A stretch of 64,000 nt of DNA from Neocallimastix lanati (nom. inval.) (GCA_016946835.1 JACVTC010000009.1:623501-687500), one strand, 5' to 3'. Counted from the stretch's first letter, positions 1 through 13,179 are shown. The notes: generated from the sequence alone by a model not told the origin. A program made the numbers and translations.

Positions 1-354
1 CTCCCCGAAGAAGGCGTCTTTCGCCAGAACATTACTGACCACTTTATATATAAAGAGAGAAAAAAGTATACGGATATAATTTAAGAAAAGAAAGATATAA
101 TTATATATAGTTATAGTATTATATATTAAATAAAAATTTTATATATTTTAATTAATAAATATTTTAAATTTTTTTAAATATTATAAATATAATAAATATT
201 ATTAACAGAATAATATTAAAAAAAAAAAATATATATATATATATATTTGTATGTATATTTATATATTTATATATAATTTATTATGACTATATTTTTTAAA
301 ATTTATAGATAAATATTTACGTAAAGACAATAAAGAAAATGTTTTTATTTGCAT
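1..354 (-). CDS. 5' end of a CotH/dockerin-family gene, cut by the window edge
   Basis: Only the first exon (321-354) and the start of the second (1-41) are inside the window; intron 1 is 42-320. Exon 1 is 34 nt, reads MQIKTFSLLSL and ends one base into a codon before a GTAAAT donor. The acceptor AG (43-42) leads into LVSNVLAKDAFFGE, which matches the AKDAFFG start of exon 2 in the other CotH genes here. The joined N-terminus is a typical secretion signal: Lys near the start, a Leu/Ser/Val core and a likely cut after VLA. Exon size and intron phase equal those of the three complete paralogues, so a CotH domain is expected further left. The rest of the protein, including any dockerins, cannot be seen. 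Confidence 0.8.
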
Positions 355-960
355 TTTTTTTTTATTATTATTATTGATTTTTATCTACAATTTTTTTTTT
401 TTTTTTTTATATTTTTATTTTTTCTTTGTTATTGTTAATTTTTTTTTTTTTATTATTATTATTATATTTTTGTATTTTTATTATAAAAATTTATTTATTT
501 TTTTTTTTTGAAAAGTCGTAATAATAACTATACTTCTATTTTCTTATTAATTTATTGTAGTTATTATTAAATAGTTATTATGACTTTTCAAAAGTATGGT
601 AATATTTTTTAATAATCAATATTATATCAAATATTACACTTTATAAATATTTATAATTATTTTTATATGAAATAATAAATATAGAAAATAATAAATATAA
701 TTATTAATTATTTATTTATTACAAAAAAAAAAAAAAATTATATATATATATATGTATATATATATTTATTTTATTTTTTTTTTTAGTTTATAATAATTAA
801 ATACAAAAAAAAAATAAAATAAAATAAAAAATAAAATAACAAAAACAATCTATTATAATAATTAATAGATAAAAAAAAAAAAAAGAAAGAAGAAAAAAAA
901 TATCATATTTATATACAAAGATGTCATTATTTAACTTTATTAAGATATTAATATAAAGTA

Positions 961-1012
<52 letters not shown>

Positions 1013-1814
1013 TATTATTTTTTAATATAAATTCAATTTAACAAAACCGATTATGTCATTTTCCTTAATTAATTACTGTTAATAATCGTTAATAATTACA
1101 TGAAAGCTATTAGAATACATATTAATTGTTGTGTAATTAATCTTATTTTTTATTAAAAAAAAAAAATAATTATAATAATAAATAATAAATAATAAATAAT
1201 AAATAATAATAAAATAATAATTAAATAATAATTAAATAATAAATAATAATAATAATAATAAAATAAAATTATTATTAATAATTAATATATATCATTATAT
1301 TATAAAAAAAAAATATAAAACTTTATTCAATAATAATTTTATATTTAGTTAAATTTTATTTATTTATTTATTTATTTATTTTTATTTCTTTTTTATTTCT
1401 TTTTTTTTCTTTTTTTTTTTATTTTTGTATTATTATTGTTGAATTTTTTTAAAATTTATTATTTTTCCTTAAATATATAAAAATTATTAATTAATATAAT
1501 TATTAATAATTTATTAATTAATAAATAATTTATTAATATATAAATAATTTATTAATATATAAATAATTTAATTATCTCCTTAATAATTTTATTTATTATA
1601 GTAATTAAAACATAAAGAAAAAAAATTTATTATTTTTTTTATTTTTTATTATTATTTTTTTTAAAAAAAAAAAAAGTTACATTTAAAGATAATATTAATT
1701 TTGTATATATATATATATATAAAATTAATTTTTAATTTAAATCCTATTGTAATCAATAAAATGGGTTACTTTTTATTCATTTTAATTTTGAATATTATCT
1801 TTCCTCTTTTCCTC

Positions 1815-1860
<46 letters not shown>

Positions 1861-2920
1861 TTTATTTATAAAATTTTTTTTTTACAATTTTTCCTCTTTT
1901 CTTCTTATTAATATTAATATTATTTATTTATTTATTTATTTATAAATTTTTTTTTAAAACTTTTTTTTTTTCTTTATTTTTATTATTTATTTAAGTAAAC
2001 AAACTTCAAAAATAAATAAAAAAAATTATTCCTATGTGGTTAATTTTTTTTGTTAATACTTATAATTCTATCTACAATAAAAGATAATAATTAAAATTTG
2101 AATTTGGAAAAAAAAATTTTTTTATAAGAAATAAATAAACAAACAAACAAACAAACAAAAAAGATTATTAAATATTTATTGTTAAATCTTAAGAAATATA
2201 AATATTTTATTTTAAAAAAAAAATAATAATAGTTAAAATGGGAAATAAATTATTATTATTATTTATTAATATTTATAATTATAATTATTATTGTTATTTT
2301 TTTTTATAATATATTGTTTAGTATTGACTATTTTATTATTATAATACTATATTCTATGTAAGATTTTTTTTTTAGCTATCACTAATTGAAAAAGGTAGTT
2401 TATGCCTAACAACAACAACAACAACAACAATAATAATAAAGAATAATTCATTATGAATATTAGTAAATAATAATTAATTTAATTATTAATAACTAATAAC
2501 TAATAACTAATAATCAACAATTAATAATTAATTAATAATTGTTAAGATGTTAATATTAAAAAAGATTAAAAATAACTAATAAATAATTAATTTCACTTCA
2601 AAAATTAATAAAAGATGAAGAAAAATGAGTTATTATACAACATACATGTTAACATTATGATCAACTATGATCATTTTCATCCTAAAAAGGTTAAAAACTA
2701 TATTAAAATGAAGAATGATGAGATTTAAATCATTTTTTATATTTATTAATATTAATATTAATATTTATTTCTTCCTTCCTTTTAATTATTATTATTATTA
2801 TTATTTTTAATTTAAAAGAAAAAATAAAAAAACAAATATTAAAATTTAATTTCAAATGACCAAAGTCCTGTAATATAATTTTATATATGTAATATAAAAT
2901 TTATATATTTTATTATTATC

Positions 2921-2960
<40 letters not shown>

Positions 2961-3903
2961 TTTTATTTAAAAGAATAATATTTAACCAAAATGTATCATT
3001 AATATTTTACTCAATGGATTTTCATTAATCAAATATTTTTAATTATTAAATGATTAATAATTAAGATTTTTGTTTCTTATTATAGATGTGTATACATTTA
3101 AATAGAACAATAAAATTTTAATTAAATTATTTTTTTTGGATAAAATATAATAAATTAAAAAATTAAATTAAAAGAATAAATTAAATATTAAATTAAAAAA
3201 TAAATTAAAAAATAAATTAAAATTTAATAAAAATAATATAAAATAAAATAATAATAAAAAGTAGTATAACATTATTATTTATTATTTAGTGTTTTTATTT
3301 TTTTTAATAATTATTAAAATTAAAATACATTATTATTTAGTGTAATTATTTTTTTTTTTTATAATTATTATAATTATTATTGATTATTTAATATAAAATA
3401 TTTATTGATTATTGATTATTGATTAAAAATAGATATTCCTTGAATTTTTCTATTAATTTTTAATAATTAAATAATAATTGATGTATAATAATTTTTTATT
3501 TTATATTTTAATGATTTAAATTTAAATAGAAAAAAAAAAAAAAAAAGGAAAAATTAAATGTTAATGAATGATGTTAATTAAATGTAATATATATATATTT
3601 TAGTATAAAATATATATATATTTTTTTTAATTTAAAAAAAAAGGATAGTCATTTATAGGATTGATGGATAGGAAAAGATCATAGCTTTTCAACTTAAAGT
3701 GATTGACTGAGATTTAAAAAAAAAAAAAAAAAATCAAAAAGAATAAAAAAAATTAAAAATTAAAAATTAATAAGAGAAAAACAATACAAAATCAAAATTG
3801 ATTATATTATTAATTAATTATTTAATCCTTTTTTGTTTATTGTTTATATTACTAAAATCATTATAAAGTAAAATACAAAAGTTATTTATATATATAATGA
3901 AAA

Positions 3904-3951
<48 letters not shown>

Positions 3952-4466
3952 TTTTCTACATTTTAATAAACATAAAATAATAGTTAATGATTATTAAAGA
4001 TATTGTTTTTATATGTTTTATGATTTGAAAGGAAAACTTTTTATAAAATATTTTTAATAAAAGTTTTAATGATTGATTTAAAATATTAATTAATATCTTA
4101 TTTTATTTTTTTATAATGATTAAAAAACTTTTTTTTTTTTTTTTTTTTTTTTGAGGAATAAAGATTTTAAAGACTAAAAATACAATATATATTAATTATT
4201 ATTTATATCTAATAATATTATTTAAATAATTAAATTAATGCTATATGAAATTCTTATAATATAAATTATTATTATATAATTCTTTTTTTTTTTTTGGTTA
4301 TTTTTTAAAAATTCATTAACTTAAATAATGATACAATATAAACTAAATAATTATTGTTATCATTTTATATATATATATACTAATATATATACTATTAATA
4401 AATATTAACATAACTATTTTATATATATAATACTAATACTAATAATATTGATTATTAATTTTTATT

Positions 4467-4505
<39 letters not shown>

Positions 4506-4619
4506 TTTATTTTATTTTATTTTATATTATTTATTTATTATTGTGTTCTTTTTGAATTATTTCAATTTTGTGTCATTTCACTTATTAATCAGTTGAAATT
4601 TTTTTTTTTTTTTTATTCT
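355..4619. other. AT-rich intergenic region with microsatellites
   Basis: No gene is recognisable. The stretch is almost entirely A and T, with ATT arrays (about 962-1011 and 2925-2960), AAAT/AAT arrays (about 1187-1260), TTTA arrays (about 1360-1380 and 1845-1945) and long T runs. An inverted repeat at 509-590 is listed separately. It would hold the 5' flank of the left-edge gene and the 3' flank of the next CotH gene. Confidence 0.7.
509..590. repeat. Short inverted repeat with about 20-nt arms
   Basis: The left arm, GAAAAGTCGTAATAATAACTA at about 510-530 less its last base, pairs with the right arm TAGTTATTATGACTTTTC (572-589), with a small size difference between arms and about 41 nt between them. 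The complement is visible by eye and is not a simple AT tract. It lies about 155 bp upstream of the left-edge gene's start codon, in the promoter side of that gene. It could be a hairpin, a protein site or a tiny MITE remnant. Confidence 0.5.
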
Positions 4620-5493
4620 TTAAGATGTTGAAAGACATATATTCCAGTAGGCGTCACAGTAATAACCTTGCTCACAACAGTTTGGGGCGTCAGGAACTTG
4701 ACCGTTACCATTACAGGAACTGAAAGCACGAGCACATTGATTTGAAGTAGGTTCAGAAGTGGTAGTAGTAGTTGTAGTTATAGTTGTAGTAGTTGTAGTA
4801 GTTGTAGTAGGTTTAATTTTAGTAGTGGTAATAGTAAAGGAAATAGTAGTTGTGGTAGTACTGGTAGTAGTGGTAGTGGTTGTGGAAGTGGATGAGAATT
4901 GATTTAATATAGATTCTTCATTTCCTGGAAGACATTGATAATAGTTAGGATGACTTTTATCACAGTAATAACCTGGTTGACAGCATCGAGGTGCCTTTGG
5001 GAAGTTATAACCACCACAGATAGCGTAAGCGCCACCACATTCATCTTCGGATGAAGGGATGTAGGCTGTGGTTGTCCTCACTACTTCATTGGAACCATCC
5101 CCAGGAAGACATTGATGGAAGTTTGGTTGAACCTTTGAACAGTAGTAACCTTTTTGACAGCAAGTTGGGGCATTTGGAAAATCGTAGCCGCCACAGACGC
5201 TGTAAGCAGAAGCACAATTAGGATCTGAAGGTTCAAGTGGCTTTGGAAGACATTGGTAGTAGTTTTCATGAGATTTATCACAGTAGTAGCCTTCGATACA
5301 ACAATTTGGTACGTTTGGATATTGACTACCACCACATATGGCATAAGCTTCACCACATTGTGAGTTAGTAGGATCTGAAGCTTGAGGGGTAGTAGTGGTG
5401 GCGGTGGTGGTGGTGATAGTAGTGGTAGTGGTAGTTGTTGTTGGAATAACAATTGGTGTTGTAGTTGTTGTTGTTGGAATAACAGTTGGTGTT

Positions 5494-5527
<34 letters not shown>

Positions 5528-7738
5528 TGGTAGTTGTTGATGGAATAATAATTGGTGTTGTAGTAGTAGTGGTAGTAGTAGTTGTTGTTGTTGTGGTTGT
5601 TGTAATTAGATAATCGGGAACGCATTGATGATAGGTATCGTATTTTATGATACAAGTATTACCGGGTTCACAACAATTTGGGGCATTTGGGAATAAGGTA
5701 CCACCACACATTTCAAAAGCTTTTCCACATTGAACCGTGGGTTCAGCTGAATTTTGAATTTCAGTGGTGGTGGTAGTAGTGGTAGTAGTAGTTTGTGGAA
5801 TGATAGTAGTAGTAGTAGTAGTGGTAGTAGTTTGTGGAATGGTAGTAGTGGTAGTAGTGGTAGTAGTGGTGGTAGAGGTGGTAGTAGTGGTAGTGGTAGT
5901 AGTGGTATTATTTTGATCTTGTTCTTTACAGGAATGAGGGATAGAACACCACTTACCATCTTCAATACCCCAATCTTCTGAGTCGGTGTAAACGACGTTA
6001 CATTCCTCACAACAATTATATTGACCACCACTAGGACAAAGTTGAAGATCAATGATACCACACCATTCATCATTTTCAACACCATACCACTTATCAGCAG
6101 ATTTAGAGTAGTAGGTTGGTTTTGTTGTTCTTAGGGTACAGCACTTGTAACCGAGTTTAGTGGACCAACAGGAATCATCCTCGGTACTTTCGAAGAGACA
6201 CCATTCATCATTTTCAACACCCCACTGACCCACTTTATCGGTCGTTTTAACGGTGGTAGTGAAGAGACAACAGTTATATCCACTGTTACGACAACCCCCA
6301 TTCTTTTCTTCTAAAAGTCTAGTTTCAACTTGGTAGTTTGGCTCACCCAAATATTCCTGAGCATAGGAACAATCAAAGCCGTAGTTTTCACAAATAAATT
6401 TGAATCGTTCGACCATCCAACGCTTTAAACCAAGGATACGATCTTCATTATAAGTGGTATCACTGGTGTATTTTCTGAGTTTGATATCGGTATATTCGGT
6501 GTTGCTTAAGAAATCTTCATAGGTGAAGTAATCCTCAATTTTGATGTTGACTCTCTTCAATCTACCTGGAAGATTACCATCGTCATCAGGGGTACGATCT
6601 TCCTTGACGTATGGGTCAATGAATTTTTTTAACTCATCAATACGTGGAATTAATTTCTTTGGATTGAAAGCCTTTCTCATAAATTCTTCGACATAACCCA
6701 TCAATTCCTTATTGTCATCCTTTAGGTTGAGAACATTGAAAAGAGGATTAGTACTGTCATAAATTTCTCTATTGAAAGTTCTACGAGGATTGGAGTCCAT
6801 GTAGGCACCAAATTCACTATCAAAATCATAAAGTAAAGGAATCCACATATCATTACCGGAAGAAGTATCATGGAACATGTAGAGACATTGATTATGAGCA
6901 TTGGTCGTATGATCCCAAGAACCCATTAAATACTTTAAGGCTTGCCATTTCATGAACGTTTCCACATCGAAGAATTTTTCTAATTCTTCTCTGGTTTTAG
7001 CCTTTTCTAAACGATCTTGAAATTTCTTGAATTCGGTATCGTCGGTAATTTCATCATCGTCATTGATACAATTGAAAAATTTATTATTACCGTAATCTTT
7101 ATCACAAGTATAGAGGTGTTTAGTGGATTTTTCACCGAAATAGTATTCAATCCATTGGGCCTTGAAGGCATCTCTCATAGCGAATAAACCCATGAAATTA
7201 TGGTTAAGGAACACTCTAGCGAAGTTGGAAGAGAGAGAAGGCAATTCCACTAAATTACAAATATCATAAGCTAATTTTTCTCTAAGGAAGGAAGGATCGA
7301 CGGCTTCAGAACGTAAACGAAGTTGTTTTCTCTCAAATAGTTCACCCTTCTTAATCTTGATATTGTAACCAAGCTTTTCAAAACTTTTAGTATATTTACC
7401 GCCTACTGAGAATTTGATACTTGGTACCTCTGTAACCTCACTAGTATATACACATGTATATACAGAAATAGATATTTATATTATAATAATATTTTATTAA
7501 TTATTTTTTTTTTTAATTTTTGGATATTATTATAATTTTTGTATTATTTTTATTATTATTATTTTTAAACGAATGATTTTTATTAAAAATTTTTAAATAT
7601 TATAAATATTATAAATAATGTATATAAGTATAAATATATATAAATATAAATATATATAAAATAATAGAAAAATATAAAAAATATAATGAATTAATATATA
7701 TGATTATATATGATTTTTATTCTTTTTTATTGATATTA

Positions 7739-7820
<82 letters not shown>

Positions 7821-8416
7821 ATTTGTATAAATTATATCATTTTTTTTTAATTTTTTTTTTTTTTAAATTTTTATATATTTTTTAATTATTATTATTTGTT
7901 ATTATTATTATTATTATTTTACCCTTTAAGATCAAAGGTTAAACTGGCTTCCTCTTCCATTTCATATTCTGGAATTTTGTAGAGGCCATAACCGGTCGAT
8001 AAGATTTTGTCCATGGTATAATTGGAGTATTTAGAGACGATGTTTTCGAAATCAGAAAAGGTTTTATTGGTGTGGCGGAGGAGTTCCAGGTCCTTACTAT
8101 CCTTGATGAGTGAGGAATCAATTAATTTTTTTTCGATGGCCTTCTTCATAATGTCATCATAATCCATCCAGGAAGCATGATAACAATCCTCATTTTTATT
8201 GAGATATCTAATATTCATATCTCTTTCACACTGATATCTCAGATAGAAGTTACGGTAGTCCTTCTCACTTAAATTAATTGTGATATTTGGAACGACAAAA
8301 TCGGTCTTTTCAAAGATTTTAGCTCTATTGACCTTACCGAAGAAAGCATCTTTACAGAATACACCACTGACTACTTTATTTATATATAATTAATGTTATT
8401 TATATATATATATATA

Positions 8417-8450
<34 letters not shown>

Positions 8451-8686
8451 AGAGAGAAAAAGTATGAAAATATATAAGTTTATATTTATAAATATTATTA
8501 TTTGAATAAAAAAAAATTTTTTTTTTTTTTTAAATATATAGTTGGATTGTTGTTGTAATAAATAAGTTAAATTATATAATTTGACATTAAAAAAAAGAAA
8601 AAGAAAAAAAAAATTTTTTTTTTATTAATTCATTAGATATTATTTTACTTACTCAAAGTCAGAATAGAAAAAACTTTTTTTTGCAT
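4620..8686 (-). CDS. CotH-kinase protein with three dockerins and five CBM1-like modules
   Basis: Three exons, 8653-8686, 7923-8373 and 4620-7440, join in frame to 1101 aa. Exon 1 (34 nt, phase 1, GTAAGT donor) encodes the start of a signal peptide, MQKKVFSILTL then IVSGVF. Residues about 25-540 form the CotH domain, with MRDAFK near 250 and the acidic WIPLLYDFDSEFG near 361-373, likely the metal-binding part of this atypical kinase fold. Three fungal dockerins follow (about 543-578, 585-624, 628-667), recognised by paired Cys, YNCC/YKCC and GVENDEWC motifs. The C-terminus alternates Thr-rich linkers with five six-Cys modules (CGG, FP.AP.CC, Y.QCLP) resembling CBM1; the fifth is a divergent CNGNG type. 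It is probably secreted and docked on the cellulosome. The target of the CotH domain is unknown. The GTG-encoded Val in NLVELPS is internal, not a start, because coding continues upstream through two introns. Confidence 0.92.
7441..7922 (-). other. Intron 2 of the first complete CotH gene
   Basis: Donor GGGTAAAA (cut before GT at 7922) and acceptor CTAG at 7442-7441 join GG to T, giving one Gly codon and a continuous LKG-EVTEVPS reading. At 482 bp it is long for this family and holds a run of about 40 T on the plus strand near 7770-7813. Position and phase equal those of intron 2 in the other two complete paralogues. Confidence 0.85.
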
Positions 8687-10815
8687 TTTATTTTATTTTA
8701 TATTTTTATTTCTTAGGTTGATATTATTATGAATATGAAAATGAATATGATTAATTCTTTTCTTTTTCTTCTTCTTTTTTTTTTTTTTTATTTCATATAA
8801 TTTGTTTAATATTTTTTCTATTAATTATTTTTATTTTATTTTTTTAATTATGTATATTTTTTTATTTTATTTTTACTTTTTTTTATTTTTATTGTTATGT
8901 TTTATTTTATTTTGTTTTATTTTTTTATTTTTTATTTTTTTATGTTCAAATATTTTTTACTTGTTGTTATTAATATTAACTATTTTTATATGTTTTTTTT
9001 TTCTAATATACAAAAAAAAAATGAATAGAATAAACAAAAATATAACTATATAAATTAAATATTATTAATAAAATATTTATATAATAATTAAGTAATAATA
9101 AAAGAAATGAAAGGTATATATATATATATATACACTTCAATAATATTTTATTAAAAATTTTTTTATTTTTATAAATATATTTTTTTTATTAATTCTTATT
9201 TATTCATTTCTTTTTTTTTTTTTTTTATTTTTATTTTTAAAATGCAAAATATTTTAGAGAAAAAAAAAAAAAGAAGAAAGAAAAATTTGGTTTATATATC
9301 GTAGAAAATATTAATTAAAAAAAAAAAAAAACAATTTTTTTTTTATATTTAATTAATATGATTTATTAAAATTTATTTTTTTATTTTTTTATCAATTACT
9401 AATAAAAAATTTAATAAATTTATTTCTTAAAAAAAAAATAAATGGATTAAATGTTACACTTAATTAAATTTAAAAACAATTAAATCTAAAGACTAATTTT
9501 AAAATTAAAATAATTCAAAAATTTTTGTGATACTAAAATTTTTAACAACAGCAACAGCAACAGCAACAAAAAACGAAACAATGTAATAATAAATTTTATT
9601 AATATTTTTATATATTATTATTAGAATTTTTTTATTTTTTATTTTTTATTTATTTTTATTTATTACTCTATTCCAAGTATTTGATATAAAATGAATCTAT
9701 TTTAAATTTATATATATATGTATAAATATATATGAATGAAATTAATTATTATTTTTTTTATTTTTTTATTAATTTTTTATTATTTTTTGATTATTTATTT
9801 ATTTATTTTTATTATTTTTATTTATTTATTTTTGATTATTTATTTTTTAGTTTTTATAAATGATTTTTAATAAAATAATGAAAATGATTATTAATTAAAG
9901 TTTTTTTTACCATAAAAGAAAACTATTTCAAAAAAAAAAAAACATTTCTCCAATTTGACATCACCAATAATAACAGAATAGAAATTAGGAAAATATTATT
10001 AAATAAAATATAACAATAGAATATTTTAACAATATTAAAAAATTTTATTTTTATATATTTTTATATATATATATATATTTTTTTTTTAATTTTTTATTTT
10101 ATATATTTATAGATAGATAAATGCAATTTAGATAATATAATAATAAAAAAAATCTACTATTGAATGATTTTTTTTTCTGTTTTAAAAATATTAATAATTT
10201 TATATATATTAAAATTAACTTTTCAATAGCAAACTTTAATTCATAATAAATTTTGATCTTTTTATTGTTAATAATATAAATATAAATATAAATATAAATA
10301 AATAAATAGATATATATAAATATATATAAATATATAAAATTGTTTCCTTAAAAAAAAAAAAAATTTCATAAAGAATGAAATAAAGTTGAATAGAAAAAAT
10401 GATTATAAAAACAAATAACAAAAAGATATAAATTAAAATAAAAAAAAAATTGTTTTTTATTGTTATTTTTTAATTAAACAACTTTTTATAAATATTTTTT
10501 TTTACCTATTATTTTATATTAATAATTATATTATTAAATAAATAAATAATTATATAAATAAATAATTATATAATTAATTAATTAATTATATAAATAAATA
10601 ATTAATTATATAATTAAATATATAAAGAAAGAAAGAAGGAAAGAAGGAAAATACATTGTGTTGATAATAGCTTAAAATAAAAATGAATGAATAAAAAAGG
10701 AATAAATCATTTTAATAAAAAAAATTTTTTTTTTTATGAGTTTAGGATGACGTTGAAAAACTTGAAACAAAAAGGAAAATTTATAATTTTCTGTGTAACC
10801 CAATTGCCAATTTTA

Positions 10816-10846
<31 letters not shown>

Positions 10847-11700
10847 ATTTAATTTAATTTAATTTAATTTAATTTAATATATTATTATTCTAATATTTAT
10901 TTATTATTCTATTAATAATATAAAAAAAAAAATACTTGAAACAAAAAAAGGATGAAATATAAAAAAAGGATGAAATAAAAAAAAATTTTTTTATGTATTA
11001 TGAATGCATCAATTTATTATTTATTATTATTATTATTATTAATGTTATCAATTATTATTTATTATTATTATTATTAATGTTATCAATTATTATTTATTAT
11101 TATAATTATTATTATTATAATTATTAGTATTACTGTTTTCTTTATTCTATTTTTCATAGTTCTTTTTTTTTTTATATATACATAGTTAAGTTTATTTTTC
11201 AAATACTTAAATGAATATATATATATATATATATATTTTGTATTTCTTTAAAGAATTCATTATTTCTATATATATTTAAAATTATTATTAATAAAAAAAA
11301 ATTTTTTTCAAAATATATAAATTTAAAGTTTAATTTTTATGGTCTACAATTTTTTGTTTTTTTTGAAAATAAATAAAATTTTAATAATATAAATAAAATA
11401 ATTAAATTTCTAAAAAGGCTAAATATTATAAAATAATACTATTATAGGATAATTGAAAAATACACTTTGAATAATAATAATAAAAATAATTATTATAATA
11501 ATAATAATAGTAATAATAATTAAATAGAGTTTAATTATTAATTATATGATTTTGTGTATGTATGTATGTTTCTTTGGTATATTTTTTTTATTAATTATAT
11601 TTTTCTTTAAATTCCTTTTAAAAAACTTCATTTATTATTTTTTTAAATTATTATTATTGATCTGAATTGAAAATTATGTCTACCAAAAAAAAAAAAGAAA
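8687..11700. other. AT-rich intergenic stretch
   Basis: This is the upstream region of the first complete CotH gene. It consists of T- and A-rich tracts, AT dinucleotide runs and short AAAT arrays. Open frames here encode only Phe/Ile/Leu/Tyr-rich strings expected from T-rich DNA, so none is called. No RNA gene was recognised. Confidence 0.65.
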
Positions 11701-11716
11701 AAAGAAAATTATTTTA

Positions 11717-11848
11717 ATAAAGATGAAACAGAGAAATAAATAAATTATTTATAGAGTAGAGTAGATGGGGTTGGGGTGGGTCATCATAACTCTTCCTCGA
11801 TTTTTTTTTTTTTTTTTTTTAACGGCAGCAAACTTGTTTCATCTTTAT
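11717..11848. repeat. GC-richer insert framed by a perfect 13-bp inverted repeat
   Basis: ATAAAGATGAAAC (11717-11729) is matched exactly by its reverse complement GTTTCATCTTTAT (11836-11848). Between them lie about 106 bp that include a G-rich patch (ATGGGGTTGGGGTGGGTC near 11765), a run of about 22 T and AACGGCAGCAAACTTG. The G-rich patch stands out from the AT-rich surroundings. The layout resembles a small MITE or a hairpin locus. No obvious target duplication was found. Confidence 0.5.
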
Positions 11849-11954
11849 AAATTAAATATATGATAAAAGAAAAAAAAAAAGAATAAACAAAATAAAATAA
11901 AATAAAATAAAATAATGGTATAATATATTCTAGTTTCATTTAATTAATATCTGT

Positions 11955-12540
11955 TAAGACTTCACAAGGGCCTTATTATACTGTAGTATAATAATTTATT
12001 TTTGACTTCACCATGTTCATCATAATTTTAAGATATAAAATTATGATCTTCATTTGGTTGCTGCTAGCCCTGCTGGCCTGTCTTAACTGTTTCTTCAGTA
12101 TTGACGCTCTTGGTAGTAGTAGTAGGAGTACGATGACGATTCGATTTGAACCTATTGAACAAAAGACCATTGCTGGTCAATAGTAATAGGTATTAATCGA
12201 TTGAAAAAGAGCCTGCAGTAACCACCAAAGAATTGGAGTATTAGAATAAGCACCTGATTTCATCTGGTACTTAAATATAGATCCTTCCATTCATTCCCTT
12301 CTACTGTTATTAATACTTTGACCTCCAAGAAGGAAATTAAACACTTTTTTCACACACACTAGAATCAACATACACATTATTTTCCATACTATTACTAACA
12401 TTACTAATAATACTATTACTAATATTACTATAACTATTATTACTGTTGCTATTATTACTGTTGCTATTATCATTATTTCTATTAACAATACCATTTTATT
12501 AGGTTGCCACGGTTAAAATAGCATTATATAAAAATAAAAT
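11955..12540 (-). pseudogene. Relic of a host coding sequence with Asn/Ser- and Thr-rich parts
   Basis: Base composition rises well above the flanks and minus-strand frames show protein-like stretches broken by stops. Near 12500-12345 a frame reads NGIVNRNNDNSNSNN and ends with SSVCEKSV. Near 12150-11990 another reads SNRHRTPTTTTKSVNTEET and, after a stop, EDHNFIS then NYDEHGEVKNKLLYYS. No single frame runs through. I do not recognise the family. It could be a decayed regulatory or low-complexity protein gene. The AGT/AAT repeats inside are of the kind seen in real low-complexity coding DNA of these fungi. Confidence 0.4.
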
Positions 12541-12647
12541 TTTTATCATTAACTTTACTACGAATGTGATTGAAAAATGGACAATCAATTAAACTCTTTC
12601 TCGAATTAAGAAAAATTTTTATTATTTGGAGATTCAATTATTCCAAC

Positions 12648-12648
<1 letters not shown>

Positions 12649-12696
<48 letters not shown>
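12649..12696. repeat. Poly(A) tract of about 48 bases
   Basis: This is an uninterrupted A run on the plus strand, followed by GGAAACATAAAAATAAATTG and ATT/AATT arrays up to about 12780. No retroposed sequence was identified next to it. Confidence 0.8.
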
Positions 12697-12698
<2 letters not shown>

Positions 12699-13002
12699 AA
12701 ACATAAAAATAAATTGATTATTATTATTATTAATTATTAATTATTAATTATTAATTATTATTATTATTATTATTATTATTTTTTAAAAAAAAAAAAATAA
12801 AAATAAAAATAAAAGATAAAAAAAAAAAATTGTACCTTTATTTGAAAAACGTTCACAAAAATAAAATTTTTAAATAATTTTTTTTTTTTTTTTTTTTACT
12901 TTTTAAAATAATTTATTTTATTTTATTTCTTTTATTTTATTTTAATAATTTGCTATTACTTTGCTTTTTTTGTTCTATTTTATTTTATTTTTTTTTTATT
13001 AT

Positions 13003-13033
<31 letters not shown>

Positions 13034-13179
13034 CATAATATAAATTAAAATAAAAAAAAAATATTATTTTTTTTTTGTATAACAAGTTATTTTTATTTTA
13101 ACTTATATATATATTTTTTATATATTTCCATAAATATATACTCTTATATTATATAATTATAGAAAAATATTTTTTCAAG

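Noticed and set aside
5395-5613. Plus-strand open frame made almost entirely of Val
   Set aside because: It is the antisense of ACT/ACC Thr-linker codons. The same holds for similar Val or Ser/Phe frames at 15076-15279, 51565-51747, 51877-52143, 59970-60506 and 60025-60522.
7238-7250. Start of the CotH proteins at ELPSLSSNF
   Set aside because: The codon is an internal GTG (Val). Coding sequence continues upstream and two further exons with matching splice sites and a signal peptide are visible in all three complete genes.
8802-9053. Hydrophobic 83-codon frame
   Set aside because: Phe/Ile/Leu/Tyr composition is expected from T-rich DNA; no signal, domain or splice support. The same holds for frames at 7700, 10236, 27384, 55234 and 56355.
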